NCBI RefSeq assembly: GCF_024199905.1
Contig: NZ_JANAFB010000009.1
Coordinates: forward strand, 27,034-91,033
Source of the DNA: Rothia santali
Lineage (GTDB): Bacteria > Actinomycetota > Actinomycetes > Actinomycetales > Micrococcaceae
Length of the DNA stretch: 64,000 nt
Reading direction: 5' to 3'
In this document: positions 37,523 to 49,002 of the stretch, piece by piece
Position numbering within the stretch: the first letter of the stretch is position 1
How the letters are laid out: every line of letters starts with the position of its first letter
Notes under the pieces: generated by a model
What the model was told of the DNA's origin: nothing
Database searches by the model: none
Seen by the model: the letters and a program-made list of their open reading frames with translations, nothing else
Translations under genes and position numbers: made by a program

Positions 37523-38207
37523 TCAGCCCTGGACGGGTGCGGCCGGTTCCCGCGCCGGAAAGAGCGAGCGCAGCGCGTCGAGGGTCAGCTGCGAGTGGTC
37601 CGCGCGCAGGTCGCCGAGGTCCTCGGGGACCGTCAGCAGGCCCGGGACCACCGCGACCTTCATGCCGGCCGCGGCGGCGCTGGCGGCGCCCGCGGGGGAA
37701 TCCTCGACCGCGACGCAGGCCGCGGGGTCGACGCCGAGGCGCTCGGCCGCCATGAGGTACGGCTGGGGGTCCGGCTTGGGGCGGCTCACGTCCTCGTTGC
37801 CGATCACCGTGCGGATGAGGCCCTCGGGGGCGCGGCCCGCGGTGATCGAGGCGATCTCCGCCGTGGCGTTGGTGACGATGGCCGCGGGGACCCCCCGCCT
37901 CGGCCAGCTCGTCCAGGAGGGCGGCGATGCCGGGCAGGAACTCGATCCGGGTGCGGGCTACGACCTCGCGCGCCCCGGTGGCCAGTCGCTCCATGATTTC
38001 GTCCCGGGGCAGGTCGACGCCGATCGCCCGCAGCCGGTCGATCGTCTCCGACATGGGGCGGCCGAGGCAGTCGAGGGTGTCCTGCTGGGTCCAGGCGGCG
38101 CCGTGCTCCGCCGCCAGCTCGACCTTCGCCTCCTCCCACAGGGGCTCGGTGTCGACGAGCGTTCCGTCGTGGTCGAAGAGGACTGCGTGGGGGAGGGCGT
38201 GGCTCAT
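37523..38207 (-). pseudogene. HAD-superfamily phosphatase, one-base frameshift
   Basis: It opens HAVLFDHDGTLVDTEPLWEE, the DxD nucleophile motif of HAD enzymes with a cap domain (beta-phosphoglucomutase/Gph group). At about 37895 a run of six G (minus strand) has one base too many. Removing one G joins LLDELAEAG to VPAAIVTNATAEI and on to VIGNEDVSRPKPDPQPYL and the catalytic acid block VAVEDSPAGAASAAAAG. The repaired protein has about 227 residues. ATG 38207 is 7 nt after TAGAGT, so the gene is leaderless. Sequencing error is the simplest explanation. Confidence 0.8.
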
Positions 38208-38214
38208 GCCCTCC

Positions 38215-38220
38215 ACTCTA
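38215..38220 (-). promoter_or_regulatory. -10 element of leaderless HAD gene
   Basis: TAGAGT on the minus strand, 7 nt before ATG 38207. Confidence 0.5.
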
Positions 38221-38374
38221 TCCCGGTGGTGGCCGGCGCGGCCCGGCGGGGGATCGGACGTCACAGAGTGAGGACCGTTACACAGAGCGAACGCCCGTTT
38301 GGGCGGCGAACATGCCCCATGCTGAGATGAGCGGACTCGTGGGCCCCCACGGCATCGCAACGGAGGGATGGGAC

Positions 38375-39685
38375 ATGGCACAGGCGACGGCGGCGCCGGA
38401 ATCAACCGGCTTCGACCAGCGGCAGGCGCGGCGGGCGGCGTCGTCCAGCTTCGTCGGGGCGGTGGTCGAGTGGTACGACTTCCTGCTCTACGGGCTCGTC
38501 GCGGCGACGGTCTTCAACAAGCAGTTCTTCGCGTTCGAGAGCGCCTCGATGGACCTCCTGGCCTCCTTCGCGGTCCTCGGCGTCGGCTTCCTGTTCCGCC
38601 CGCTCGGCGGACTGTTCTTCGGGCACATGGGCGACCGGCTCGGGCGCAAGCGGGTGCTCTACCTGACCATGACCGTCATGGGCGTCGCGACCGTGCTCAT
38701 CGGGCTGCTGCCCACCTTCGACGCCGTCGGCTGGTGGGCCCCGGTCTTCCTGGTCCTGCTGCGGGCCCTGCAGGGCTTCGCCGTGGGCGGCGAGTGGGGC
38801 GGGGCCGCGCTGCTCGCGGTCGAGAACGCCCCGCGCCACCGCCGGGCCCTGTACTCCTCCGGCGTGCAGGTGGGCTACGCCGTCGGGCTGGTCATGGCCA
38901 CCGGCGCGGTGACCATCATGCAGTCGGTGGCCGGCGAGGGGTACGAGGCCTGGGGCTGGCGCGTGCCGTTCGTCGCCGCGGGCGTGCTGATCGCGGTCGG
39001 GCTGTGGGTGCGCTCCTCCGTGTACGAGGAGCCGCCGGCGCCGCGGGACCAGGAGGAGGGGCTCCCCATCGTCGCGGCGATCCGGAAGCACCCGCGGGCC
39101 TTCTTCGAGATCATCGGCCTGCGCTGCGTCGAGCTGTTCTCGATGTACATCGTGACCACCTTCGCCGTCAGCTACGCGAGCGGCGTGCTGGGGCTCGAGC
39201 GGTCCTTCATGATCGACATCGCGCTGCTGGTCGGCGTGCTGGGCATCTTCTTCATCCCGTTCTTCGCCTACCTCTCGGACCGGATCGGGCGGCGCCGGGT
39301 CTACGTCGCGGCGTCGCTGGTGGCCGCGGCGTCGGCGGTTCCGTTCTTCCTCACGCTCGAGGCGGGCAACGCGTGGGGCGTGGCGCTCAGCGCCGTCGTG
39401 CTCATCAACATCGGGCACGACGCCGTGGTCTCGACCCAGCAGCCCCTCATCACCGAGATGTTCGGCAAGGAGCACCGGAACTCCGGGGCCTCGGTGGGGT
39501 ACCAGGTCGCCGCGGCGCTCGCGGGCGGGTTCACGCCCTTCATCGCGACCTGGCTGGCCGAGGTCGGGGGCGGGTGGCACCTGGTCGCGGCGTACCTCGT
39601 CGCGGGGTCGCTGGTCTCCGCCGCGGTGGCCGCGTGGGTCACCCGCGAGAAATCCGAGCCGGAGGACCTAGAATCTAAGGCGTGA
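38375..39685 (+). CDS. MFS transporter, metabolite:H+ symporter (MHS) family
   Basis: The protein has 436 residues and 12 helices. SSFVGAVVEWYDFLLYGLVAATVFNKQFF is the MHS signature, with GHMGDRLGRKRVL as the MFS loop motif and GGEWGGAALLAVENAPRHRRALY. Known relatives import shikimate, proline/betaine, citrate or ketoglutarate; the substrate here is open. I chose ATG 38375 because CGGAGGG lies upstream and the conserved start follows at once. Confidence 0.88.
   Translation: MAQATAAPESTGFDQRQARRAASSSFVGAVVEWYDFLLYGLVAATVFNKQFFAFESASMDLLASFAVLGVGFLFRPLGGLFFGHMGDRLGRKRVLYLTMTVMGVATVLIGLLPTFDAVGWWAPVFLVLLRALQGFAVGGEWGGAALLAVENAPRHRRALYSSGVQVGYAVGLVMATGAVTIMQSVAGEGYEAWGWRVPFVAAGVLIAVGLWVRSSVYEEPPAPRDQEEGLPIVAAIRKHPRAFFEIIGLRCVELFSMYIVTTFAVSYASGVLGLERSFMIDIALLVGVLGIFFIPFFAYLSDRIGRRRVYVAASLVAAASAVPFFLTLEAGNAWGVALSAVVLINIGHDAVVSTQQPLITEMFGKEHRNSGASVGYQVAAALAGGFTPFIATWLAEVGGGWHLVAAYLVAGSLVSAAVAAWVTREKSEPEDLESKA
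39669..39674 (+). promoter_or_regulatory. -10 element inside the MFS gene end
   Basis: TAGAAT, 7 nt before GTG 39682, lying within the last codons of the MHS transporter gene. Confidence 0.45.
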
Positions 39686-40395
39686 GCGAGCGACCCCAGA
39701 ACTCAAGTCCCGGCCACTCGACCCCGGCGGGCGCGCCGCCGGAACCCTCCGTCGGCGAGCCCGCCGGCACGCGGGTCCCCGAGCCCGCGCCGTCCGCCGC
39801 CGCCCCGGGGGGCACCGGGGGCCCCCGGCCGGCTCGCGCGGGCGGGCTCGAGGGTCGGCCCGACAGCGCCTGGCTGCGCGCCTCCCTCTGGCTCTCGGCG
39901 CCCCTGACCGTGCTCGCGGCCGCGTGGGTGACGTTCGGGCGCGCCCTCTTCGGCGCCGCCGGGGAGCTGACCGGGATCTTCGCGATCAGCCTCGGCCCGC
40001 TCATGCTGATCGTCATGGGCCTCGCGAGCGTGCGCATGCACCAGGACGCCCGGCGCTTCGCCCACCGGGTGACGACGCCGCTGCTCTCCTTCGCCCAGCT
40101 GGCCGCCTGGGTGCTGGCCTTCTTCTTCGGCCTGCTCATCCCCGACCGCGTGGACGGCCGCACGATCTCGGCGGTCTCCGAGATCGCGGGGGACCACCTG
40201 GTGGGCCTCTCCGCCGGGTTCGGCAACACGGTGGGCATCCTGACCTACGTCGCGGCCTTCGCGACGCTGCTGATCGCCTCGACCGAGCAGCGGCGCAGCC
40301 GCCGGGCCGTGGCGGGCGAGCCGGCGACCGAGGACGAGATGCTCGACCGCGCGGAGTACGACGGTGGCCCCTACGCCCCGCCGCGTCTGTTCTGA
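39682..40395 (+). CDS. Four-helix membrane protein of unknown function
   Basis: The protein has 237 residues. A Pro/Ala-rich N-terminus (1-60) is followed by four helices (about 70-215) and a charged tail. No family recognised. GTG 39682 overlaps the MHS stop (GTGA), which would allow coupling, but an internal TAGAAT box could also give a separate leaderless transcript. Confidence 0.7.
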   Translation: MSERPQNSSPGHSTPAGAPPEPSVGEPAGTRVPEPAPSAAAPGGTGGPRPARAGGLEGRPDSAWLRASLWLSAPLTVLAAAWVTFGRALFGAAGELTGIFAISLGPLMLIVMGLASVRMHQDARRFAHRVTTPLLSFAQLAAWVLAFFFGLLIPDRVDGRTISAVSEIAGDHLVGLSAGFGNTVGILTYVAAFATLLIASTEQRRSRRAVAGEPATEDEMLDRAEYDGGPYAPPRLF

Positions 40396-40497
40396 CCCTT
40401 CGCAACGCGAGACCGGCGCCCCGCTCCGGGGGCGCCGGAGCCCGTCATGGCGGGCGAAGACCTGTGGAAAACTTTCCGGAACTCCTGTACTCCTTGG

Positions 40498-40518
40498 CTT
40501 GAGCGTAGTAGACTCAAC
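40498..40518. promoter_or_regulatory. HAIR box in the clpB promoter
   Basis: CTTGAGC-N7-ACTCAAC, one mismatch in each arm from the HspR consensus. TAGACT (40509-40514), a good -10, lies inside it. Confidence 0.88.
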
Positions 40519-40595
40519 TTAGCTGAACAGCTACGAAGCAATCCGCCGCGCGTCAACGACCGCACGGCGACGTCGACCGACTGAAGGAGCCGGCA

Positions 40596-43190
<2,595 letters not shown>

Positions 43191-43223
43191 CCGGCGAGGG
43201 CCGCCCGGCCCGCCTCGATCCCA

Positions 43224-43323
43224 CCCCGACCGATCCGGCCAGCCCCGCCCCGACCGATCCGGCCCGGCCCGCCCCGATCCCGCCCCGACCGATCCGGCCG
43301 GCCCCGACCCGACCGATCCAGCC
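43224..43323. repeat. Four copies of a CCCCGACCGATCCGGCC-like unit
   Basis: Copies start near 43224, 43248, 43283 and 43307 in the gap between clpB and the sirtuin gene; the last is imperfect. Spacing alternates near 24 and 35 bases. No coding function is evident. Confidence 0.65.
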
Positions 43324-43383
43324 CGGCCCGCCCCGGTCTCCGCGCAGAGCGGACGGCCGGGGGCCCGCGCGGCCGAAGGAGGA

Positions 43384-43389
43384 TAGATT
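43384..43389 (+). promoter_or_regulatory. -10 element of leaderless sirtuin gene
   Basis: TAGATT, 7 nt before GTG 43397; no Shine-Dalgarno. Confidence 0.55.
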
Positions 43390-43396
43390 GGTTCCC

Positions 43397-44341
43397 GTGA
43401 AGGACTCCTGGGGGCTCGACGACGCGCGGATCGGCACCGCGCACCGGGCCGCGCTGCGCTCGATCGGCCGCGTCGTCGAGGAGACGGCCGTGCCGACCCC
43501 TCCGGGGGAGGCCCTGGAGGGCATCGCCGGGATGCTCGAGGAGGGTCCCGCGCTGGTGCTGACCGGTGCCGGCGTCTCGACCGACTCGGGGATCCCCGAC
43601 TACCGGGGCCCGCGCGGCTCCCTGCGGAACCACCGCCCCATGACCTACCAGGAGTTCCGGCACGACGAGGCGGCGACCCACCGCTACTGGGCCCGGTCCT
43701 TCGTCGGCTGGCGGCTCATGAACCGGGCCCGGCCCAACCGCGTGCACTACGCGCTGGCCGAGCTCGAGCTGGAGGGGCGGGTGAGCGGCGTCGTGACCCA
43801 GAACGTGGACGGGCTGCACGCCCGCGCCGGCAGCCGCCGCCTGGTGACGCTGCACGGCGACCTCGACGCCATCGTGTGCCTGAGCTGCGGGGCCGTCGAG
43901 GACCGCGCGCACCTGGACGGGCGCCTGCGGGAGCTGAACCCGGGGTACCTCGAGTCGGTCGAGCTGGACCCCTCGCAGGTCAACCCGGACGGCGACGTCG
44001 AGCTCACCGCGGACCGGGTGGCGCAGTTCCGGATGGCCGGCTGCCTCGTCTGCGGCTCCCACCTGCTCAAGCCCGACGTCGTGTACTTCGGCGAGCCGGT
44101 CCCCGCCGAGCGGAAGGCCGCCAGCGCGCGGATGCTCGCCGACTCCGCGTCCGTGCTGGTCGCGGGGTCCTCGCTGGCGGTCATGAGCGGGCTGCGGATC
44201 GTGCTCGACGCGCTGCGGCAGGGCAAGCCGGTCGCCGTGGTCAACGGCGGGCCGGGCCGGGCCGACACGCGGGCCGACTACCTGTGGCGGACGCCCGTCG
44301 CGCCCGCCTTCGACGCCCTCCTGGACCGCCTGGGCGTGTGA
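43397..44341 (+). CDS. Sir2-family NAD-dependent protein deacetylase
   Basis: The protein has 314 residues. The NAD-binding motifs are LTGAGVSTDSGIPDYRG and TQNVDGLHARAGS, the catalytic His is in VTLHGDLD, and the zinc ligands are CLSCG and CLVCG. It resembles the class II (SIRT4-like) group in the GVSTDSGIPDYRG form. It removes acyl groups from lysines. I chose GTG 43397 because the TAGATT box makes it leaderless and no conserved sequence lies upstream. Confidence 0.92.
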   Translation: MKDSWGLDDARIGTAHRAALRSIGRVVEETAVPTPPGEALEGIAGMLEEGPALVLTGAGVSTDSGIPDYRGPRGSLRNHRPMTYQEFRHDEAATHRYWARSFVGWRLMNRARPNRVHYALAELELEGRVSGVVTQNVDGLHARAGSRRLVTLHGDLDAIVCLSCGAVEDRAHLDGRLRELNPGYLESVELDPSQVNPDGDVELTADRVAQFRMAGCLVCGSHLLKPDVVYFGEPVPAERKAASARMLADSASVLVAGSSLAVMSGLRIVLDALRQGKPVAVVNGGPGRADTRADYLWRTPVAPAFDALLDRLGV

Positions 44342-44541
44342 TTCCGGGGCCGGAGGGGCCGCCCGCCGTGAGGATTTCATCACGGGCTGAACGGGGGAGG
44401 GGGTCACCGGGGGCCATCGACGAGCACAGCCGGGCCAAACCATGTAATCTTAAGGGACGAAAGATTGACAGATTTTCCGGGGCCTCGCTGTGCGCTCAGA
44501 TCAGCGACGCCCGGAAGCGAGCGATAAGAGGGGGTCACGCC

Positions 44542-44751
44542 ATGGGGCGCGGCCGTCAAAAGGCTAAGGCGACGAGGCAAGCGCGGGAGATGAAGTACTA
44601 CAGCCCGCAGACCGACTACACGGCGCTCGAGCGCGAACTGACCGGGACCAAGAGCTCCCGGTCAGTCGAACGTGAGCGGGAGGTCCCGGAGAACGAGGAG
44701 TACTCGGACTACGAGGACCCCTACGACGACGAGTATTCGGACGAGCGGTAG
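44542..44751 (+). CDS. DUF3073 protein
   Basis: The protein has 69 residues. It begins GRGRQKAKATRQAREMKYYSP, the DUF3073 signature found only in actinobacteria, and ends in a very acidic tail (EEYSDYEDPYDDEYSDER). Function unknown; possibly nucleic-acid associated given the basic start. Its place next to purM/purF is conserved in relatives. A GAGGGGG precedes the ATG. It converges with purM. Confidence 0.9.
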   Translation: MGRGRQKAKATRQAREMKYYSPQTDYTALERELTGTKSSRSVEREREVPENEEYSDYEDPYDDEYSDER

Positions 44752-44773
44752 TCCGCACGTCTCACCACGCCTG

Positions 44774-44809
44774 AAGGGCCCCGGAACATCCGATGTTCCG
44801 GGGCCCTTT
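44774..44809. terminator. DUF3073 terminator
   Basis: AAGGGCCCCGGAACAT pairs perfectly with ATGTTCCGGGGCCCTT around a 3-base loop, then TG. Nearly symmetrical, so it may also serve purM from the other side. Confidence 0.8.
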
Positions 44810-44930
44810 GCCGTGCTCGCGGCTCGGTCGTGCTAGCTGCGCTGCCGCGCCCGTCCGTGGCGGAGGGCGCCCGCGCGCCCGTCCCCACCGGGGGAACGGG
44901 AGACCCGCCGGGGGCCTCCCGCCCGTCGGG

Positions 44931-46082
44931 TCAGGCGTAGGAGCCCAGCAGGCGGACCGCGCCGCCGTCGACGCCCTTGGCGCCCTGCACGTAGTCGACG
45001 TCGGCCTCGGCGGGCGGCTCGGCCTCGCCCACGGTGCCCATGACCCAGGAGGGCACGCCGCGGGCGGAGAGGTGGGCGACGGCGGCGTCGGCCGCGGAGG
45101 CGTCCACGATCGCGACCATGCCCACGCCCAGGTTCAGCGTGCGCTCGAGGTCGGCCTGGGGGACCTTGCCCAGCTCGCCGATGACGCGGAAGATCGCGGG
45201 GACCTCCCAGGTCGAGCGGTCGATGCGCGCCTCGAGCCCGCGGGGCAGCACGCGGGCGAGGTTGGCCGCCAGGCCGCCGCCGGTCACGTGGCTGAAGCCG
45301 CGCACCCCGGTGCCGAGCGCCCCGTCGGCCCCGAGGACGGGGAAGGCGCGGGCGAGGTCCAGCACGTCCGCGGCGTAGACGCGGGTGGGCTCCAGCAGCT
45401 CCTCGCCCAGGGTGCGGCCGAACTCGGAGACCTCGCGGTCCAGCGACCAGCCGGCCACGTTCACGACCTTGCGCACCAGCGAGTAGCCGTTGGAGTGGAT
45501 GCCGGAGGAGGCCATGCCGATCACGACGTCGCCCGCGCGCACCCGGTCCGGACCGAGCAGCTCGTCGGCCTCGACGACGCCGGTGGCCGCGCCCGCGACG
45601 TCGTACTCGTGCTCGCCCAGCAGGCCCGGGTGCTCGGCGGTCTCGCCGCCGACCAGGGCGGTCCCGGCGGCCTCGCAGGCCGCCGCGATGCCGCGCACGA
45701 TCCCGGAGATGCGCTCGGGCACGACCTTGCCGCAGGCGATGTAGTCCGTCATGTACAGCGGCTTGGCGCCCACCACGACGATGTCGTCCACGACCATGCC
45801 GACCAGGTCGTAGCCGATCGTGTCGTGGACGTCCATGGCCTGCGCGATCGCGACCTTGGTGCCGACGCCGTCGGTGGAGGTCGCCAGGTACGGCTTGCGG
45901 TAGGAGGTGAGCTCCGAGACGTCGAACAGCCCGGCGAAGCCGCCGACCCCGCCCACGACGCCGGGGGTGTGCGTGGCCTTGATCGCGTCCTTCATGAGCT
46001 CGACGGCGCGGTCTCCGGCCTCGACGTCGACGCCGGCGCTGGCGTAGGTCAGGCCGGTGCCGGGGTGCTGGGGGTCAGCCAT
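44931..46082 (-). CDS. purM: Phosphoribosylformylglycinamidine cyclo-ligase (AIR synthetase)
   Basis: The protein has 383 residues. GLTYASAGVDVEAGDRAV is the usual PurM start, TSTDGVGTKVAIA the nucleotide motif, and GGETAEHPG the conserved loop. It closes the imidazole ring in purine synthesis. ATG 46082 begins the conserved region. The frame stays open upstream all the way into purF, see findings. Lies downstream of purF on the same strand. Confidence 0.95.
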   Translation of the reverse strand: MADPQHPGTGLTYASAGVDVEAGDRAVELMKDAIKATHTPGVVGGVGGFAGLFDVSELTSYRKPYLATSTDGVGTKVAIAQAMDVHDTIGYDLVGMVVDDIVVVGAKPLYMTDYIACGKVVPERISGIVRGIAAACEAAGTALVGGETAEHPGLLGEHEYDVAGAATGVVEADELLGPDRVRAGDVVIGMASSGIHSNGYSLVRKVVNVAGWSLDREVSEFGRTLGEELLEPTRVYAADVLDLARAFPVLGADGALGTGVRGFSHVTGGGLAANLARVLPRGLEARIDRSTWEVPAIFRVIGELGKVPQADLERTLNLGVGMVAIVDASAADAAVAHLSARGVPSWVMGTVGEAEPPAEADVDYVQGAKGVDGGAVRLLGSYA

Positions 46083-46279
46083 GTTTCGGGTCCTTCGGTG
46101 TCGGGTGCTGTGCTGGGGTCTCGGGAGGAAGGGTCTGACGGGGCGGGGCCGGGCGCTGTCACCCGGGTCGAGGGCCGTGCGGGGCTTCGACGAGCCGCGC
46201 GGGGCTTCGGCCACCCGCCCGTGCGAGCCGCGCGGGGCTCCGGCGGTCCGTACGGGCGGGCCGCCGGAGCCCACGGGGC
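46083..46279. other. purF-purM spacer with short repeats
   Basis: 197 bases. Contains two or three imperfect copies of GAGCCGCGCGGGGCTTCGG. No independent coding sense; the open frame across it is a by-product of GC content and a purF frameshift. Confidence 0.5.
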
Positions 46280-47990
46280 TCAGCTCCGCGCGTCCCGGCG
46301 GTCCTTGGGCAGGACCAGGGACTCGAGGTCGGGTCGGGGCCGGGCTCGCACGCGGTGCCGGTGGCCGCGGCGTCGGCGGCGGCTCTGCGGGCGGGCCGTC
46401 CACCGGGCGGTCCGGGGGTCGTGGCGGGCGACGTGGGCGCGGGGCGGCCGGGGCCTCGCCGGCCTGCCGGCCCGCCGCGCCGCGCCCGCCCGGCACCGAG
46501 GCCGCCGGCTGTGGGGCGCGGCGGGTGCGGTGGGCGTCGAAGAGGTTCTTGCCCAGGCGGGCGGCGTCGGGCAGCTCGATGGGGTACTCGCCGGTGAAGC
46601 ACGCGGTGCACAGGCGCTCGCGCGGCTGGCGGGTCGCCCCGATCATGCCGTCCTCGGAGATGTAGCCGAGCGAGTCCGCGCCGAGCGACTGGCAGATCTC
46701 CTCCGTGGACATGCCGTTGGCGATCAGCTCCGCGCGGGAGGCGAAGTCGATGCCGTAGAAGCACGGCCACTTCACCGGGGGCGAGGAGATCCGCACGTGG
46801 ACCTCCAGGGCGCCGGCCTCGCGCAGCATGCGCACCAGCGCGCGCTGGGTGTTGCCGCGCACGATCGAGTCGTCGATGACCACCAGCCGCTTGCCCTCCA
46901 CCACGCTGCGCAGCGGGTTGAGCTTGAGCTTGATGCCCATCTTGCGCATGGTCTGGGTCGGCTGGATGAACGTGCGGCCCACGTAGGAGTTCTTGACCAG
47001 GCCGTTGCCGTAGGGGATGCCCGACTCCTCGGCGTAGCCGATGGCCGCCGGGACGCCCGACTCCGGGGTGGGCATGACGAGGTCGGCCTCGACCCGGTGC
47101 TCGCGGGCCAGCTGCCGGCCCATCTCGACGCGGGACTCGTAGACCACGCGGCCGTCGATGATCGCGTCCGGGCGGGAGAGGTAGACGTGCTCGAAGACGC
47201 AGCCGGCCGGCGTCGCCTCCGCGAAGCGCCGGGAGCGCAGCCCGTCCTCGTCGATCGCGATGAACTCGCCGGGCTCGACCTCGCGGACGAAGCTCGCCCC
47301 GACGATGTCCAGCGCCGCCGACTCCGAGGCCACGACCCAGCCGCGCTCCAGCCGGCCGAGCACCAGCGGGCGGACGCCGTAGGGGTCCCGCGCGGCGTAG
47401 AGCGTGTTCTCGTCCATGAAGGTCAGGCAGAAGGCGCCCTTCAGGGTGGGCAGCAGCTCCAGGGCCGCGTGCTCGAGGGAGTCGTGGGGGTGCTCGGCGA
47501 GCAGGGCGGTGACCAGGGCGGTGTCGGTGGTGTTGCCCTGCGCGACCTCGCCCGCGGAGGGGAAGCCGGACTTGTCGATCAGCCGGTCGTAGAGGTCCGC
47601 CGAGTTGGTCAGGTTGCCGTTGTGGGCCAGGGAGACGGTGCCGTGCGGCGTCGAGCCCAGGGTCGGCTGGGCGTTGGCCCAGGTCGTGGCGCCCGTGGTG
47701 GCGTAGCGGCAGTGCCCGACCGCGATGTGGCCGTGCAGCGTGTTGAGGATGGTCTCGTCGAAGATCTGGGAGACGAGCCCCAGGTCCTTGTACACCGAGA
47801 TGCGCTCGCCGTTGCTGGTGGCGATGCCGGCCGACTCCTGGCCGCGGTGCTGCAGGGCGTAGAGGGCGAAGTAGGTCAGCGTCGCGACGTCCTCGCCGGG
47901 GGCCCAGACGCCGAAGACGCCGCATTCATCCTGGGGGCCCCTTTCTCCCGGCATCAGGTCGTGTGACAGTTTTCCGTCCGGACGAACCAC
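46280..47990 (-). CDS. purF: Amidophosphoribosyltransferase, frame broken near 3' end
   Basis: First enzyme of purine synthesis. The glutaminase Cys follows a propeptide (PGERGPQDECGVFG, Cys23 from GTG 47990). The PRPP motif is VVIDDSIVRGNTQ. Cys residues in WPCFYG and RLCTACFTG suit the 4Fe-4S cluster of B. subtilis-type PurF. The expected end LESLVLPKDRRDARS plus TGA (46280-46282) lies in another frame; a shift near 46330-46500 makes the present frame run on into purM. GTG 47990 follows AGGAAG; a start at 48053 is less likely. Confidence 0.88.
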
Positions 47991-48062
47991 GAGTTCTTCT
48001 TCCTGAAGGTGTGCTTGAGAGGGAAGGCGCGGGCCGCGTGTGCCCGCGGCCACCCCTGCAGT

Positions 48063-48586
48063 CTACCGGCTCCCGGGGGCTTCCGGGTCCGTCCCGGGGC
48101 GCTCCTCGTCCAGGCGCAGGGCGCGGAACCGCTGCGCCCGACGCCGGGAGCGCCAGTCCAGCAGCAGCGCCACGATCGCGCCGAGCAGCACGCCGGCGGT
48201 CCCGAACACCACGGCCAGGATCCCGAAGACCGCGGGGGCGGTGTAGGCCTGGTCGGTCGGGCCGAAGAGGGTCGAGAACAGGGCCACCACGAGGCCCACG
48301 ACCAGGCCCACGGCCATGAAGGCCACGATGGACGGGGCCCGGCGCACGGTGACCTCGCGCTCCCGGGGGCCGCGCTCCGGGGCGGTGGGCCGCTGAGCGG
48401 CGGCGGGCTGCCGCGGCGCTGCGGGACCGGCGGCCGGGGCCTGCGCGCCGTCTGCGGCATCGGGGGCCGGACGCGGCTCGCCGGCGCCCGCGGCGGGGCC
48501 GCGGGCTCCCGGCCCGCTTCGGTCCTCGGGTGCTCCTCGCCCGCTCCCGGGGTCTGCTCGGGGCGGTCGGACGGGGTCTCGGTCAT
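48063..48586 (-). pseudogene. Two-helix membrane protein with Pro/Ala-rich N-terminus, frame broken
   Basis: ATG 48586 opens MTETPSDRPEQTPGAGEEH, overlapping the stop of the sterol-carrier gene (ATGA). After about 35 codons the coding sense moves to another frame that ends in a clear membrane part: SIVAFMAVGLVVGLVVALFSTLFG, then AVFGILAVVFGTAGVLLGAIVALLLDW and a charged tail. One frameshift near 48470 explains both. Family not recognised. Confidence 0.55.
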
Positions 48587-49002
48587 GTCTCCTGGGTATC
48601 CTTCGTCGCTGTCTCGGTCCTCCTCCGGGCCGCCGTCCGCGTCGCGAACAGGGGCAGGAGGGAGGAGATGTCGCTGCGGTTGCCGGAGGCGTCCAGCCGC
48701 CCGGCACCGTGGGCCTCGGCCCACGTCAGACCGCCCGTGACCAGGCCCAGCCAGGTGCGCGCGTCGGTCTCGACGACGCTGGGCGGGGTGCCGCGGGTGT
48801 GGCGGGGCCCCTCGACGGCCTGGGTCACCCCGAAGGGCGGCACCCGGACCTCCACCGAGTTGCCCGGCGCCCGGTGCGCCAGCTCCTCCAGAGCGTAGCG
48901 CACCGCCAGGGCGGTGGTCCTGCGGTCGGCGCCCTCGGGGTCGGCCTCCCACGCGCGGACGGCCGCCAGCCCGGCGTCGTCGGCGATCTTGCGCCGGGCC
49001 AT
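48583..49002 (-). CDS. Sterol-carrier-family protein (SCP2/MDMPI-like)
   Basis: The protein has 139 residues. RYALEELAHRAPGNSVEVRVPPFGVTQAVEGPRHTRGTPP followed by DARTWLGLVTGGLTWAEAHGAGRLDASGNRSDISSLLPL is the actinobacterial 'sterol carrier family' protein that commonly sits beside purF. It may bind a hydrophobic ligand or mycothiol; role not proven. ATG overlaps the asparaginase stop (TGATG). Confidence 0.8.
   Translation of the reverse strand: MARRKIADDAGLAAVRAWEADPEGADRRTTALAVRYALEELAHRAPGNSVEVRVPPFGVTQAVEGPRHTRGTPPSVVETDARTWLGLVTGGLTWAEAHGAGRLDASGNRSDISSLLPLFATRTAARRRTETATKDTQET

Noticed and set aside
44466..44494. TTGACA as -35 of a DUF3073 promoter
   Set aside because: No acceptable -10 lies 16-18 bases downstream; TAATCT at 44445 is another weak choice, so no promoter was listed.
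44931..48053. A true PurF-PurM fusion enzyme
   Set aside because: The linker is low-complexity and the expected PurF C-terminus with a stop exists in another frame, so a frameshift is simpler. Kept as a finding to be checked.
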